Source: JACJVV01 sp964581515 (GTDB lineage: Archaea; Nanobdellota; Nanobdellia; Woesearchaeales; JACJVV01). Taken from it: 64,000 bases of DNA. The stretch's first letter is position 1. Every line of letters begins with the position of its first letter. The notes under the pieces are model-generated. The model saw nothing but the letters and a program-made list of their open reading frames with translations, did no database searches and had not been told where the DNA came from. Position numbers and translations under genes: made by a program. The stretch covers positions 124,001 through 188,000 of the forward strand of contig CAZOOV010000001.1 in assembly GCA_964581515.1 (NCBI GenBank). The letters are read 5' to 3'. This document shows positions 25,068 to 34,500 of the stretch, in pieces.

Positions 25068-26786
25068 TTATTTTCTTTCTGTTATGAATGGACCTAGTTC
25101 CATCTCTGCATATGTTCTTCCAGGGAATATCCTGGGATATACTGCTTCTTCAGGATCTGTAACTACCTCTAAGACCGCTGGTCCTTCCTGAGACATGAAA
25201 GTGCTTAATGAAGATCCAAGCTGTGTCTTTTGATCAACCCTTTCAGCCCAAGGAAAACCATGCGCTTTTGCAATATCAGCAAATCTCGTATCATAACTGC
25301 GTTCTGTTGCGACATAGCCAGTCTCCTTATAGAATGCATCCTGCCAATTCTTGACCATTCCGTCTCCTTTATTATTCAAGACAATAATCTTTACTGGAAG
25401 ATTATATTCCATGATGGTATTTAATTCTCCTTCATTCATCTTAAAACCACCATCGCCATCAATGGATATAATCGTTGATTGAGGGTTGGCAAATGCTGCT
25501 CCTACTGCTGCAGGCATGGAAAAACCCATAGTACCAAAGGAACCTGATGTCAGGAAAGACTTCGGACCAGGCATATCCAAATATTGTGCTGCAAGCATCT
25601 GGTGAACACCAACCCCTGTTGTTACAATAGTATTGCTGTCTATGTAAGAGTTTAATCTCTCCATTACTGCTGCAGACTGGATGTAATCGCCACCCCTATT
25701 GTAGTCAAGAGGATATGCCTGCTTAAGCTGCTTTGCACTCTGTCTCCATGCTTCAAAGTCAGTCTTAAGATCTTTTGCTTTTGCATAATCTACAAGAGTT
25801 TCAAGAGCATTTGCAACTTCACCAACAAAAGTGAAATCTGCATTCCTCTCTTCACGTATCTTTCGTACCTTCTCTTCATTAATATCAATATATGCGACCT
25901 TTGCTTGTGGTCCAAAGAGACCTACTTTCTCAGCTACACGATCATCCCATCTCGCCCCAAATACAAGGAAGCAATCTGTCTCCTGTACAATCATGTTAGC
26001 ATAAGGTGTTCCATGCATACCTAGCATGCCCATCGATAAAGGGTCTCTTCCATCCATTACACCTTTAGCCATCAATGTATTTACAGATGGAACTCTCAAT
26101 ATGCTATTCAATTCCCTAATTGCATTACTTGCTTTCTTTGAGTTTAAACCTCCACCTATGTAAATAAGCGGTTTTTCTGATGCATAAATCAGGTCAAAGA
26201 AAGCCTTACATTGATCCTCGCACAAGTGGCTGTTAACAGTATATTTATCTTTAAATCTACTTGCGTCGATATTATCATAATCAGAAGCGCTTACCTGCTT
26301 ATCTTTAGGAAGATCAATTACAATAGGTCCAGGCTTCCCCATCTTCGAAAGATAATAGCTGTCTTTGATTATCCTTTCTAAATCTCCATTCTTAAGCTGG
26401 ATTACATTCTTAGCAACAGGATCAAATACCTTGATGACAGGTGCATGCTGAAATGAATCTGTACCAATTTTCTCTTCAGGAACCTGTCCTGCAAATACGA
26501 GAAGAGGGACGGAGTCTGCATAAGAATCACCTACAGCAGTCAGTGCATTTGTAATTCCTGGTCCTGAAGTTACTATAACTATGCCTACTTCATCGCTTGA
26601 ACGCGAATATGCTGCTGCACTAAATCCTGCACATTGCTCATTACTATTTACTGTAATGTCGATATTGCTTTTTGCCAATGCATCATATACAGGCATAATA
26701 GCTCCACCTATGTATCCAAATGTTCTCTTAACTCCTAAGTCCTCAAGGCTTTTTACTAAAACTTCTGCCCCTGTCATCTTTTTCAT
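25068..26786 (-). CDS. ilvB: Acetolactate synthase, catalytic subunit
   Basis: A 572-residue ThDP enzyme that joins two pyruvates (or pyruvate and 2-oxobutyrate), the first common step of valine, leucine and isoleucine synthesis. Visible motifs: FGYIGGAIMPVYDAL (23-37), catalytic Glu50 in SNEQCAGFSAAAYSR, TSGPGITNALTAV, and the ThDP/Mg motif GDGGFKMNEGELNTIM...LNN (about 440-470). No regulatory subunit ilvN and no ilvC/D are in the window. A strong GGAGGT lies seven bases before the ATG, and 140 bases further up there is a Leu/Ile/Val-rich leader ORF. Other ThDP decarboxylases are a less likely alternative because FAD-type ALS spacing is kept throughout. Confidence 0.88.
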   Translation of the reverse strand: MKKMTGAEVLVKSLEDLGVKRTFGYIGGAIMPVYDALAKSNIDITVNSNEQCAGFSAAAYSRSSDEVGIVIVTSGPGITNALTAVGDSYADSVPLLVFAGQVPEEKIGTDSFQHAPVIKVFDPVAKNVIQLKNGDLERIIKDSYYLSKMGKPGPIVIDLPKDKQVSASDYDNIDASRFKDKYTVNSHLCEDQCKAFFDLIYASEKPLIYIGGGLNSKKASNAIRELNSILRVPSVNTLMAKGVMDGRDPLSMGMLGMHGTPYANMIVQETDCFLVFGARWDDRVAEKVGLFGPQAKVAYIDINEEKVRKIREERNADFTFVGEVANALETLVDYAKAKDLKTDFEAWRQSAKQLKQAYPLDYNRGGDYIQSAAVMERLNSYIDSNTIVTTGVGVHQMLAAQYLDMPGPKSFLTSGSFGTMGFSMPAAVGAAFANPQSTIISIDGDGGFKMNEGELNTIMEYNLPVKIIVLNNKGDGMVKNWQDAFYKETGYVATERSYDTRFADIAKAHGFPWAERVDQKTQLGSSLSTFMSQEGPAVLEVVTDPEEAVYPRIFPGRTYAEMELGPFITERK

Positions 26787-26926
26787 TGCTTTTACCTCCT
26801 TTCATCAATTAATGGAATAAAAGTTTACAATGGAGTCTAATGAGCAAGAAACAGTTTTCTAGTTTTATTTGATAGATAAAAACGATTAGAAGCCACTGCA
26901 TCAAGCCCAGTTAGAATCACTGCACT
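26787..26926 (-). promoter_or_regulatory. ilvB 5' untranslated region between leader ORF and ilvB
   Basis: 140 bases on the minus strand between the leader stop and the ilvB ATG. It holds a small hairpin over the leader stop (ATTGCA/TGCAGT), a short CAGT/ACTG hairpin, a T5 tract at 26878-26882, and near its 3' end ATTAGACT (26832-26839 region), which can pair with AGTCTGAT inside the leader ORF. The GATTAG of the leader can alternatively pair with CTAATC just before the T5 tract. These competing pairings are weak individually. Confidence 0.35.
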
Positions 26927-27010
26927 TTATGCAATCACCACTACCACGACGAGAATCAGACTAATCAGAAGTGTACTCAGTCCGTTTGTTTCTGTCTTGG
27001 TAATGACCAT
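26927..27010 (-). CDS. Leader ORF rich in Leu/Ile/Val upstream of ilvB
   Basis: 27 codons: MVITKTETNG followed by LSTLLISLILVVVVVIA and TAA. Of the last 17 residues, 13 are Leu, Ile or Val, with five Val codons in a row (GTC GTG GTA GTG GTG) and CTG/CTC leucines, which look uncommon in this AT-rich sequence. A TATA-like TTTAAATA at about 27035-27042 lies about 27 bases before the ATG, so the ORF would be the leaderless start of the ilvB mRNA; ilvB begins 140 bases after its stop. This is the layout of bacterial ilv attenuator peptides. A small single-span membrane peptide is the alternative. Confidence 0.55.
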   Translation of the reverse strand: MVITKTETNGLSTLLISLILVVVVVIA

Positions 27011-27256
27011 ATTAAGGATAAGAATGTGTATGAGATATTTAAAACTTTTCATAAAATACTATTGGGATAAAATTATAGATTCGGAAGATTCACGTAAACT
27101 CTAAGCAGATATCAAAATGTACTGATGTTTTTAGTGGGAAAACTATTATAATAATTCTAATCATTAATAAATAATTCGTAATTTGTTAACATCATTTGAA
27201 TATGCGATATTGTATCACAAAAAATCATTTATTAGAGAACCTTCTGTGTTAGAAAG
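27011..27256. other. Divergent intergenic region, no gene seen
   Basis: About 245 bases between the ilvB leader and the unknown gene at 27257. Apart from the minus-strand TATA box for the leader and a plus-strand ATTTATTA at about 27227 for the next gene, I see no ORF, repeat or strong hairpin. Confidence 0.5.
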
Positions 27257-27835
27257 GTGTTTTTAGTGAATGAAAAAGAAAAAGCAATAAAACTAAAAGA
27301 AGAAGAAGGGAAAAAAGAAGAAGGAAGAAATGAAGAAGAAAGAAGAAATGAAGAAAGAAGAAAAGAGAAAAAAAGAGATGAAGAAGAAAAGCACAAATAT
27401 GACAAAAACATTGTTGAAGGAAGAGTATATCAAATAATATATCATCTTGTGGATGCATATATAGAAAATGCAAAAGCAGGCAAATATGAAGACATAGGAA
27501 CTATTTCTGTTGAAAGTGCCAAAAGAACAATACCGCCTTCAGTCAACGGATTCAAAGCATTAGAAGATGGGAGGGATATATGCTTGCATTTGTCTCATGG
27601 AGTACACCATCAATTGTGCAATAATCTTGAAGGAAGCTTAATCTTCTTTGATCTCAAAAGAGAAAGATGCAATGGCAGCAATGAAAGTTATTGGCATATC
27701 GATGAAGAACATGAAGACTATGGGCTCTCGACCATGGAGCTGGCAGACAGAGTGATGCAGGGAAGAAAAGATTATCTTGTGCAAAGATACCTTGGTGTGC
27801 AAAGACCTGAGAGTGCAAAAGCATTATTAAGATGA
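27257..27835 (+). CDS. Hypothetical protein with a Glu/Lys/Arg-rich N-terminus
   Basis: A 192-residue protein. Residues 6-48 are almost only Glu, Lys, Arg and Asn, encoded by an imperfect AAGAAG purine repeat, and would form a single charged helix. Residues 50-190 look globular: a helix YQIIYHLVDAYIENAKAG, strands with DICLHLSHGVHHQLC (two adjacent His), SLIFFDLKRERCNG and a final helix. No family recognised. Start is taken as GTG 27257; a second GTG four codons on (27269) fits AAAGGTG less well. The purine repeat may vary in length between strains. Confidence 0.5.
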   Translation: MFLVNEKEKAIKLKEEEGKKEEGRNEEERRNEERRKEKKRDEEEKHKYDKNIVEGRVYQIIYHLVDAYIENAKAGKYEDIGTISVESAKRTIPPSVNGFKALEDGRDICLHLSHGVHHQLCNNLEGSLIFFDLKRERCNGSNESYWHIDEEHEDYGLSTMELADRVMQGRKDYLVQRYLGVQRPESAKALLR

Positions 27836-27890
27836 TAAATTGACATACTTAGGATAAAATATATAACCTGGTGTTCAATAGCTCAGATAT

Positions 27891-28202
27891 ATGACTTTCA
27901 TAATAATATACATAACATATCCTAATAAAGAGACTGCTGAAAAAATAGCAAGAGAACTTCTTAATAAGAAACTAGTAGCATGTGCAAATATATTTCCAAT
28001 ATCAAGCATGTACTGGTGGAAAGGTAAGATTGAGAATAATGATGAATTCGTGTCAATTGTTAAGACAAAAACTGAAAATTGGAGAAAAATTAAGGAAAGG
28101 ATTACAGAACTGCATCCTTATGAAGTACCTTGCATAATGAAGATAGATACAGAAGCTAATGATGAATATGAAGGATGGATAAAGGATGAGACAGATGCAT
28201 AA
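27891..28202 (+). CDS. cutA: CutA-family divalent ion tolerance protein
   Basis: A 103-residue protein of normal CutA length with the family pattern ITYPNKETAEKIARELL near the start, the LVACANIFP strand, SMYWWKGKIEN (trimer core tryptophans) and HPYEVPCIMKI near the end. CutA forms trimers resembling PII proteins; a role in copper tolerance is reported in bacteria but its general function is unsettled. It overlaps the following membrane-protein gene by 17 bases, so the two are translated from one mRNA. Confidence 0.9.
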   Translation: MTFIIIYITYPNKETAEKIARELLNKKLVACANIFPISSMYWWKGKIENNDEFVSIVKTKTENWRKIKERITELHPYEVPCIMKIDTEANDEYEGWIKDETDA

Positions 28203-28782
28203 AAGAGACAACAAAGAAGAGATTTTGACAAGGATTATCAGGAAACTTCAGGCAAAAGCTTACCAAAGAAGACATCTTCTAGCATCATTATTGATCGCTC
28301 TTATCATGATAATAGTATTTTTCGGATTTTTCAAGATGCTTTTTTTCCTTGTATTGCTTCTTGCATTAAATCTTGGAAGTTCTATTCTTGCAAAGCATAT
28401 TCCTAGAGCACATACAAGCATTGAACTCATCATGTTTAGCACAGTACTTACTGGACTTGCATATGGACCTAGAGTGGGAGCATTCTTTGGAGCAATATCT
28501 GCAATATGCTATTATTATGCAATAGGAAGGTTCTCATACTATGTAGCTGTGTTTGCACCATTATATGCATTAATAGGAATAATTGCACCTTATTTCTCAG
28601 ATGTCGGTATTCTAAGATTAGGAATGATATTTACAATCAGTTACCTTGTCGTCTCTAGCACAATTGTATTTGTGATGTTTAACGCAAGAATATACAAGGC
28701 TATACAGTTTGCGATAATAAATATCCCACTTAATTTCATAATGTTTAAATACTTCGCTCCAATATTTCTAGCTGTGATGTAA
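28186..28782 (+). CDS. Multi-pass membrane protein, possible ECF-type S component
   Basis: A 198-residue integral membrane protein. After a basic N-terminus of about 28 residues there are five to six hydrophobic segments (about 33-55, 56-66, 77-95, 98-112, 118-138, 145-165, 173-195). The segment LTGLAYGPRVGAFFGAISAICYYY resembles the GPxxGAxxGxxxD/Y helix turn of substrate-binding S components of energy-coupling-factor transporters, but no ECF ATPase is in the window, so this is tentative. An ATG three codons in (28195) is an alternative start. It overlaps cutA and is followed within two bases by an NMD3-like gene. Confidence 0.5.
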   Translation: MRQMHKRDNKEEILTRIIRKLQAKAYQRRHLLASLLIALIMIIVFFGFFKMLFFLVLLLALNLGSSILAKHIPRAHTSIELIMFSTVLTGLAYGPRVGAFFGAISAICYYYAIGRFSYYVAVFAPLYALIGIIAPYFSDVGILRLGMIFTISYLVVSSTIVFVMFNARIYKAIQFAIINIPLNFIMFKYFAPIFLAVM

Positions 28783-28783
28783 T

Positions 28784-29263
28784 TTGGGAAAAGCTCCAAA
28801 GGGAATATCAATAAAACAGAGAAAAGAAGAGTATAGGAATGCTAATGACCAGTATTATGAAGCTATACTTCAACTTAGAGGGAACACTGAAGAACAATTC
28901 AATGAAATTGTTGATCGTATAGAGGCTAGTGAGTGCAAAATATCAAAACATACAATAATGAAAGAAGGCATTGATCTCTATTTATTCTCACAGAAATATA
29001 TACAACAACTTGGAAGATGGATAAAAAACAGATATAATTGTAATATTGCAAGCACCAGAAAACTGCATACACGCGATGTAAGAGCTAACAAAAATCTTTA
29101 TAGAGTTACAGTCTGTGTAAGATTTCTAAAATATAACATAGGAGATATTATTGAGTATAATGGTGATGAAGTTAAGATAACATCTATTGGAGAAAAACCG
29201 TCTGGAAGGATAGTCTCAACAGGAAAAAGGATATTTATAGACTCAAAATTACTTCAAGGATAA
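28784..29263 (+). CDS. NMD3-like protein lacking the zinc fingers
   Basis: A 159-residue protein matching the middle and C-terminal part of archaeal/eukaryotic NMD3, the large-subunit ribosome biogenesis factor: NANDQYYEAILQLRG, then GIDLYLFSQKYIQQLGRWI, TRKLHTRDVRANKNLYRVTVCVRF and a small beta domain with GDIIEYNGDEVKI. Usual archaeal NMD3 has N-terminal CxxC zinc fingers and is over 200 residues; here they are absent. The start is TTG at 28784, one base after the previous stop; no better start is visible. A reduced, function-shifted form is likely, although a missed upstream piece cannot be excluded. Confidence 0.65.
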   Translation: MGKAPKGISIKQRKEEYRNANDQYYEAILQLRGNTEEQFNEIVDRIEASECKISKHTIMKEGIDLYLFSQKYIQQLGRWIKNRYNCNIASTRKLHTRDVRANKNLYRVTVCVRFLKYNIGDIIEYNGDEVKITSIGEKPSGRIVSTGKRIFIDSKLLQG

Positions 29264-29266
29264 ATC

Positions 29267-30427
29267 TTATTCAGATGATAACTCAGTTCTTCTTTTATCT
29301 TGATAATCATTAATAATCCCTTCAAAATCATCTATTGCATTAAACTTATTCTCATAATCCACTCTTTTTACCACTGTAATATCCCTTATTGTTTCGTAAA
29401 ATGCATTACTCCAATCTAGATATATACAAGGCAAGAATTTTCTTAGTTTCTTTGTTATTTGTTTTGGTGATAACAAGATATGTTCAGAAGTAATAGATTT
29501 TATTGCTTTTTCTGTATAGACATTTATATCTTCAATAAAAATAGTCTGATTTGATTTAGGAAGCGGATTTCTTAAATCTGGCAATGTTAGAAGAAACAAA
29601 TATTTATTATCATTCATCAGTTTTATTATCCTGTCGGTTTGAGCAGATAGTTTTGTTGATTTTTTCTTTTCAAATGAAAGATCTTTCACTAGATTCATTA
29701 TTCTTTTTTCCTTCATAGTTAATATATCCATCAATTGCTTGTTAGGTCTTTCTTTAGGTCTTGAAGAAGTCTTTTTATGTAGATTCTCATATCTCTTCTT
29801 TAGAAAAGTAAGCTGTTCTTTCAGATAAATATTCTGCTTTATTATTTTGGCATTATCTTTCTGAAGTTTTCTTATTAATATGTTTTTCTCGTCGGGAGTT
29901 TGAGTTCTGGTGAGATTATCTTTCAATGGTTTTTTTGTTGGTTTTATTTCTGGTTTTGGTTCAAGAAGATTTAGTATTTTAAGATAATTTAGGTCTGGAC
30001 TCTTTAAAGACGCATCAATAAAAGCGTTTGCTAACTCTTGCTTATCATTCTTTGATAAGAAATCATACATTTCATTTATCTTATTCTTATGATGGAAAAA
30101 AGCCATGATTACTGCTGCTGCTGCGTCACGTTCATGAGAATTCTTATAATCAATATTTTTTGTTAAAGAAACTTTTTCTTTTACTAAAATATCATCTTTC
30201 GGTGTGAATATTATTGCCCCTAATTTTGTTGAAATAGTCCTTACAAAAGAAGGTAATTTTTTCTTATCAGTTGCGATAACAGATATTTTCCCATATTTCT
30301 CTAATTTTTGAATAAGATAATCTGCAGAAAGCTCTTTTTTTGAGAATAATTTGATTTTACCGTCATCTGTATCAAAGATTGCATATCCTACTGTTGTTCC
30401 TGGATCTACACCTATAAACAAGACCAT
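29267..30427 (-). CDS. DUF460 family protein (RNase H/RuvC-fold, coiled coil)
   Basis: A 386-residue archaeal protein. The N-terminus LFIGVDPGTTVGYAIFD (residues 3-19) is the first strand of an RNase H-like fold with its catalytic Asp, followed by VIATDKKKLP (about 50) and the late acidic site SHERDAAAAVIMAF (about 97-110), as in RuvC-type nucleases. A coiled coil spans about residues 185-270, and a beta-rich C-terminal domain follows. DUF460 is known only as a predicted archaeal nuclease. It is convergent with the NMD3-like gene (3 bases apart) and divergent from rtcA, a context of RNA processing. Confidence 0.8.
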   Translation of the reverse strand: MVLFIGVDPGTTVGYAIFDTDDGKIKLFSKKELSADYLIQKLEKYGKISVIATDKKKLPSFVRTISTKLGAIIFTPKDDILVKEKVSLTKNIDYKNSHERDAAAAVIMAFFHHKNKINEMYDFLSKNDKQELANAFIDASLKSPDLNYLKILNLLEPKPEIKPTKKPLKDNLTRTQTPDEKNILIRKLQKDNAKIIKQNIYLKEQLTFLKKRYENLHKKTSSRPKERPNKQLMDILTMKEKRIMNLVKDLSFEKKKSTKLSAQTDRIIKLMNDNKYLFLLTLPDLRNPLPKSNQTIFIEDINVYTEKAIKSITSEHILLSPKQITKKLRKFLPCIYLDWSNAFYETIRDITVVKRVDYENKFNAIDDFEGIINDYQDKRRTELSSE

Positions 30428-30502
30428 TTTATCTCACCCCGCTGACTTTCCACTTATTCTCAATGGTAATGTTTATATACAAATTTATAATACTTTTGAT
30501 TC

Positions 30503-31597
30503 ATGATTGAGCTTGATGGGAGTAATTGCGAAGGAGGAGGACAGATACTGCGTAGTGCACTTGGGCTTAGTGTACTAACACAAAAACCATTCAGGATATT
30601 AAATATTAGAAAGAATAGGCCTAAGCCTGGACTAAAAGCGCAGCATCTTGCATGTGTCAAAGCATGCGCCGAATTATCAAATGCATACGTTGAAGGAAAT
30701 AAGATAGGCAGTGAAACGCTTGAATTTGTACCTAGGGTGATAAAAAACAGACAATTAGAGATAAACATAGGTACAGCAGGGAGCATAACATTACTCATGC
30801 AATCAATACTTCTACCAGCAATCTTTACTAATTGTGATATAAAGATAACCGGTGGGACTGATGTCAAATGGAGCATGCCGATTGATTATTTCAAAAGCAT
30901 CATGCTACCGTTCATCAATAAATTCTGCAAAATGGAAATACTCTGTGAGAAGAGAGGATACTATCCTGTAGGTGGAGGAATTATTTCACTTAGCACTAAA
31001 GCAAAATACAAAAGAGTGGATTTTGATTCATTTAACAAATTCCATCAATATATATTTGGAAATCCAGTAATTGATCTATCAAAGAATGGAAAACTCATGT
31101 CAATCAAAGGCATTAGCAGTGCTTCAAAAGATCTTCAAGAAAGAAATGTTGTTGAAAGACAAGCACAATCTGCAGAATTATCATTAAGCAGAGTCTGCCC
31201 TATTAATGTAGACAAAGAATATGTCAATACATCCTCACCTGGCGCAGGCATTATGCTATATGCTACATATAAGGTGATAGGAGATAAAGAAGAAGATTAT
31301 TACCGTGTGGGAGTTGATGTTCTTGGTGATATAAAGACAAAAGCTGAAGAAAATGGAAGAGTTGCTAGTGAGAAAATGCTGGATTATATCAATAGTTCAA
31401 TTGTAGTTGATGAATGCCTGCAGGATAACATCATTCCTTTCCTAGGATTATTTGGCGGGATAATAAAGACAGGAAAAATAACAAGACATACAAAATCCAA
31501 TATTGAAGTTTGCAAAAGCTTTTTAGATGTAGAATATGAAATAAAGAATCAAAGCGATGCTAATTTTATATCTGTCTTAAGTTCTAAAAGGCCATAA
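30503..31597 (+). CDS. rtcA: RNA 3'-terminal phosphate cyclase
   Basis: A 364-residue enzyme that makes 2',3'-cyclic phosphate RNA ends with ATP. The N-terminal signature LDGSNCEGGGQILRSALGLS (4-23) and RPKPGLKAQHLACV (about 44-57) are strong, and the nucleophilic His is kept at about 329 in the TRHTKSNI segment (the SxHxxTN motif of characterised RtcA). A TATA box (TTTATATA, about 30471) is 30 bases before the ATG. The end overlaps the convergent coiled-coil gene by 49 bases. Divergent from DUF460. Confidence 0.9.
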   Translation: MIELDGSNCEGGGQILRSALGLSVLTQKPFRILNIRKNRPKPGLKAQHLACVKACAELSNAYVEGNKIGSETLEFVPRVIKNRQLEINIGTAGSITLLMQSILLPAIFTNCDIKITGGTDVKWSMPIDYFKSIMLPFINKFCKMEILCEKRGYYPVGGGIISLSTKAKYKRVDFDSFNKFHQYIFGNPVIDLSKNGKLMSIKGISSASKDLQERNVVERQAQSAELSLSRVCPINVDKEYVNTSSPGAGIMLYATYKVIGDKEEDYYRVGVDVLGDIKTKAEENGRVASEKMLDYINSSIVVDECLQDNIIPFLGLFGGIIKTGKITRHTKSNIEVCKSFLDVEYEIKNQSDANFISVLSSKRP

Positions 31598-34500
31598 TTA
31601 ATTATTTTCTTCTTTGATGGATCAGAAATCTTTTTTAGTTCTACTTCAATCCTCTTAACCATGGTTTTAGCATTATTAATATCATTGTTCTCAATCATAT
31701 GTCTTCCATCACGAATCATCTCATCGACAGTCCTAATCGCGCTAGGTTCGGATTTTGAAACTGCTTTAGGTGTAACAATTGTCTTGTCTACATCATTTTT
31801 AGATAACTCAGATTCAACATATGATCTCCATTTCTTCTCGTCAGCCAATTGAAGCTCATCATGAATAAGTGCTTCTTTCTTATTCAATACCGTCTCTTTC
31901 CTATTTAATTTATTGATAAGTTCTGCAACTTTTGTACCACGATCAATAAGCATCTTTTCATATTCTTTCAAGCGATCTTCTTTCAAAGTCAAATCAAAGA
32001 TCATCTGTTTGTATTGTTTTTCCATCTTGACATATTCTTTTTTCAAGTTTCTATTCTTCTTTCGCATACCTTCGTTCTCTACTTTTAGGTCCTTTGTCCT
32101 TTCTTTAAGCATAGTGTTCTTAGAAAGCTTGATTTCATCTGCTTTAATCTGCTTTAATCTTGACTTAATATCTTCTTCATTAGCATTAAGCTCTGATTCT
32201 TTAGTATTTAGCTTGTCTTCTTTCTTGTTTAAATCCTGTGTCTTCTTTTTTAGAGTATCTCCAAACTTCTTGAGCTCTTTTTTCTTTTCCATAAACTTCT
32301 TAACTGCTTCTTTTACTTTACTTTTATCATTCTTTAGGCTTGCAATCCCTTCTTTTAATTGAGTTATCTTTATCTCAACACTAGTCTTGTCATTTTCAAT
32401 TGCTTGACTAACTGAAGCTAAATGTTCATCTTTATTCTTCCACTCATCTTCAAGTTCCTCAAGTTCTTGTTTCTTATCTGCAAATTCCTTGTCAAGAAGT
32501 TCCTTATCATTCTTTACTTCTGCAATAACTGCTTTTGCCTCTTCTTCACGTTTAAGCCAATTAACCTTATCAACATTAAGTGCAGTTATACTGCTCTCTA
32601 GAACCTTTTGCTTTTGTTTTAACAATTCAGACATCCTGGAGATCTCACTCTGTTGACGTTGCAATAATTGCTCTTTTTCAATAATAAAGTCAGCTTTCTT
32701 TGAAGCATTTTCTGATTTCTCAAAATTTCTTGCAGTTATTTGATCACGGCCTTTTATTTCGAGACTTTTCTCTTGAAGAATTGATTCTTTCTTATCAAGT
32801 GATGTTTCTAATCTCTTAAGATCTGCTTCTTTCTTATCTATAATATTCCTCTTTTCTTCTACATCTGCATCTTTCTTGATTATAGCTTCTGCTTTTGATA
32901 TTTGTCTAAGAGAACTCTGTTCAAGATTTTTTGCTTTTACCATTAATTTCTTATACTCTTCTTCTCTTTGCACTAAATCTTTCTCGATTGCAGCAAGTTC
33001 TTTCTCTTTCTCTTCTACCTTATGTTGCTTATCTTCAAGAGATTTTAATAGATTCTCTGATTTTAGTCTTTTTGATAAGACATCTTGGTCTGCTTTCTTG
33101 ATTGTGTCTGTCTTTTTCTCAATATTTGACAAATGATTTATTATCTTCTTTTGTTCAAGTTTTATACTTGCTTTATCTGCTTTTAACTTTGATGCTTGCA
33201 GTTCTAAAGTATTCTTAAGAGCAGATAATTCTTTTTCTAAGACATTCAACTGTTTTTCTTTATCTTTCAATAAAACCTCTTTGCTTGAAAGCTCTTTTCC
33301 TTTTACTTGCTGTGTTGATATTATTTTCTTTTCTTTTAATTTCATTACTTCATTTAGCTTTTTATCCTTAAGAGCATATTCAGCTTCTAGAAGACTTCTA
33401 AATTCTATTAAATTTGCTTCTTTTTTCTTTATTTCATTCTCTTTTTTCTTTAGATCATTGAGCTTGCTTTTTTCATGTTCTAGAATTGAAGACGTTTTCT
33501 GGGTCAGGTCGTCATATTTACCAATCTTATAATCCAGAGCAGTAAATTTATCCTTATTATCATTAAGTTGTTTTCTTGTTGACTCATGCTTTTGTTTCAT
33601 TGATTCAAGATCTTTAGTTTGTTTCTCAAGATCTTGTACTTTCTTTTCAAGCAAGATATCTTTTTCTTTCAGTGATTCTTTAAGCTCTTTTTTCTCTTTA
33701 TTGTTCTCTTCTATAATCTTAAGGTAATCACTCTCTTTTTTCTTAAGACCATCAATATTATCTAAGAAACCTTTATACTTCTTTTCTAACTTCTGAAGTT
33801 CTGAGTCTTTAGCATTCAATAGACTTTCTTTTTCTGCAATAGTTGTTTCTCTACCATCAATCTCCTTTTGTTTCTTATGAAATCTTAATTGGAGACCTAA
33901 ATTTTTCTTATCAACATTCTCAAGAATTGCTTTTTTTGTTTCTAAATCTTTCTCTTTTTTTGTAAGTACACTTAGCCTATCAGAAACAGTCTTTCTAAGA
34001 CCTTTATGAGAGTCTTTAAGTAATTTATTTTGTTCTTTTAAACCTTTTAGCTTCTCTTCATAGTCTTTAATCATTAAATTCAATGATTTTTTGTCTGCAA
34101 TGATATCAGACATCTCTTTTTGTCTTTGTTTAAGCTCCTCTTTTACGTCTCTGTGTTTTTTCTTAAATTCTTTAAGTTCATTTTCTCTAAGCTGAATTAC
34201 TTGTTTGATCTGGGTTGTTTGGCTATTTAATTTTTCAGCACTTTTTATCTGATGATGTGATTTCTCTTTTATATTATCAAGATTCTTTTCTTTTTCTTCT
34301 AGTATATTCTCTTTATGCCTTAATGATTCAAGTTGTTTTTCAACCTTGAGTGATTTTGAAAGAAGATTCTTATCAGCATTATCAAGAAGCTTATGCTTTT
34401 TTATGATATCTTTCTCTTTTTTATGTATAAGAACACGACTTTGTTCAAGCTCAGTAGTCAACTCATGTATCTGTTCTTCTCTTATAGAGATCTCATTCTT

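Noticed and set aside
27257..27400. Purine-rich AAGAAG repeat as a possible CRISPR or satellite
   Set aside because: The units vary in length and encode a continuous Glu/Lys/Arg helix in frame, so it is low-complexity coding sequence.
30503..31597. RtcA with Cys305 in place of the catalytic His
   Set aside because: The segment around Cys305 (DECLQDN) is not the nucleophile site. The adenylated His of RtcA is in the later SxHxxTN-type motif, here TRHTKSNI with His329, so the enzyme looks normal.
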